Positions 39,821 through 41,180 of a stretch of 41,180 nt of DNA are shown one piece after another; position 1 is the stretch's first letter; every line of letters begins with the position of its first letter. The DNA is from an uncultured Pelagibacteraceae bacterium (GTDB lineage: Bacteria > Pseudomonadota > Alphaproteobacteria > Pelagibacterales > Pelagibacteraceae). The translations under genes were made by a program, and so were the position numbers. Location: assembly GCA_902636165.1 (NCBI GenBank), contig CACPQV010000004.1:1-41180 (forward strand), read 5' to 3'. The notes under the pieces are model-generated. The model saw only the letters and a program-made list of their open reading frames with translations. It had not been told where the DNA came from and made no database searches.

Positions 39821-40465
39821 GTGTCAAAAATAGGGCTTTTTATGGGAAAATACAAATTAACGTGGAGAGATCTATCTTGGCACGATTTTAAAACTTATCT
39901 GTTTGCTATGTTTAAAGCTTTTATCCCAAAGGGAAAAATTAGCAATTTAGATCAACTTGAAACTTTTATTCAGACAAAATCTGCCTGGGTAAGTCAAGTA
40001 ACACTTTATGGTTATCTTAAAACTAGAATGGGAACAAGGTATGTTCTTCATTTTGAAAATGATACATTTATGGACTCAGTAAACTTGGCAAAATGGAATA
40101 TTTACGCAGTAGCTCTTCAAGATTTAACTTTTTTTACATTTTCAAAATTAAAAGTAAACTTTGATTATCAAGATACCGCGAAAGCAAAAGAAATTTTTTT
40201 AAAAATTTTAGATGATGAAACTTCAAATAAAATGCCCATCCCTATCATAGAAAACGCAAAAAAAAGCTTTGATGAAAGATTGCAAAAGATTAATTGGGAC
40301 AATTATCATAATGATCTACCGTTTAATCCCAGTGCTTTATCATTATACAAGTGGGCTCCAATTGCAGAAGATTTAAAAAGTTTAGATCGTAAAATAGTTC
40401 TTAACTCAGTAATTTTAAAATGGGGTGTTGTTAAAAAAGAATTTAATGAAAGAATAAAATTTTAA
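39821..40465 (+). CDS. Conserved-looking protein of unknown function (start GTG 39821 or ATG 39842)
   Basis: Intact 214-aa ORF with alphaproteobacterial-type composition; no motif I can name. Located between the symporter pair and acs. Confidence 0.75.
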   Translation: MSKIGLFMGKYKLTWRDLSWHDFKTYLFAMFKAFIPKGKISNLDQLETFIQTKSAWVSQVTLYGYLKTRMGTRYVLHFENDTFMDSVNLAKWNIYAVALQDLTFFTFSKLKVNFDYQDTAKAKEIFLKILDDETSNKMPIPIIENAKKSFDERLQKINWDNYHNDLPFNPSALSLYKWAPIAEDLKSLDRKIVLNSVILKWGVVKKEFNERIKF

Positions 40466-41180
40466 ATATTTTTTCTATTCTCTACTAAACTGTCAACTAC
40501 AGTTGGATCAGCTAGTGTTGTTGTGTCACCTAATTGTCCGTGCTCATTAGCAGCAATTTTTCTTAAAATTCTTCTCATAATTTTTCCTGATCTTGTTTTA
40601 GGAAGACCAGGTGAAAAATGAATTAGATCTGGTGTAGCTAGTGGACCTATTTGTTTTCTTACCCAAAGTTTTAAATCTCTTTCTAGTTCACCTGACTCTG
40701 CTTCTCCTGCATTTAAAGTAACATAACAATATAGACCGTTTCCCTTAATATCATGAGGATAGCCTACAACGGCTGCTTCAGCGACTTTCGGATGTGCAAC
40801 AAAAGCACTTTCAATTTCTGCAGTCCCAAGATTATGTCCAGATACAATAATTACATCATCTACTCTTCCAGTTATCCAATAATATCCATCTTTATCTCTT
40901 CTACACCCATCACCAGTAAAATATTTTCCGTCGAATTGAGAAAAATAAGTATCTATAAATCTTTGATGATCACCGTAAACAGTTCTCATTTGTCCAGGCC
41001 AAGATTGTGAGATACAAAGTCTTCCCTCTCCAGCACCTTTAATTTCTTTTCCTTCTTTATTGACTATTACAGGCTTGATACCATAAAAAGGTTTTGTAGC
41101 TGAACCTGGTTTTAGAGGAATAGCCCCAGTTTGCGGTGCAATTAATATACCTCCAGTTTCAGTTTGCCACCAAGTATCGA
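40462..41180 (-). CDS. acs: Acetyl-CoA synthetase, C-terminal portion (N-terminus outside window)
   Basis: Frame is open to the window edge: '[39 protein letters not shown]...[37 protein letters not shown]...[18 protein letters not shown]'. Confidence 0.98.
   Translation of the reverse strand, partial: DTWWQTETGGILIAPQTGAIPLKPGSATKPFYGIKPVIVNKEGKEIKGAGEGRLCISQSWPGQMRTVYGDHQRFIDTYFSQFDGKYFTGDGCRRDKDGYYWITGRVDDVIIVSGHNLGTAEIESAFVAHPKVAEAAVVGYPHDIKGNGLYCYVTLNAGEAESGELERDLKLWVRKQIGPLATPDLIHFSPGLPKTRSGKIMRRILRKIAANEHGQLGDTTTLADPTVVDSLVENRKNI

Noticed and set aside
1-41180. CRISPR arrays, transposases, phage genes, riboswitches
   Set aside because: No regularly spaced repeats, transposase/integrase motifs or recognizable riboswitch cores noticed on reading; a covariance-model search (Rfam) was not possible here.

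Overview
This 41 kb window is AT-rich and densely packed, and it looks like chromosomal DNA from a streamlined marine alphaproteobacterium of the SAR11/Pelagibacterales type. That assignment is inferred from synteny and composition, not from a search. Nearly all of it is core housekeeping genes: leuS(3' part)-lptE-holA | parB-parA-rsmG-mnmG-mnmE-rho-hemJ-hemH-hemE | candidate oriC | ppsR-maf-aroE-coaE-dnaQ | secB-fxsA | tim44-like-smr | hslU-hslV | hisB-hisH-hisA | [sulfotransferase / small membrane protein / ASST-like insert] | hisF-hisE-HIT-GNAT | lolA-ftsK | ubiH-like | LON-domain | TPR-sulfotransferase | tRNA-Gly | PCD | purH-heparinase-like-rpe-YggT-like | actP-like + small subunit | unknown | acs (C-terminal part). 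The most notable items are: (1) a likely chromosome replication origin in the 281 bp hemE-ppsR gap, with DnaA-box-like repeats; (2) a near-perfect parS site embedded in rsmG; (3) a block splitting hisA from hisF that carries a PAPS-type sulfotransferase and an ASST-like membrane-anchored protein, with a second TPR-sulfotransferase 6.3 kb downstream of that block, which is odd if this lineage lacks assimilatory sulfate reduction; (4) an inverted repeat in the rho leader; (5) eight convergent gene junctions with essentially no room for intrinsic terminators; (6) a canonical EF-hand-like loop inside the acetate/solute symporter. I see no CRISPR array, transposon or prophage. I found no clearly novel defence or mobile system.
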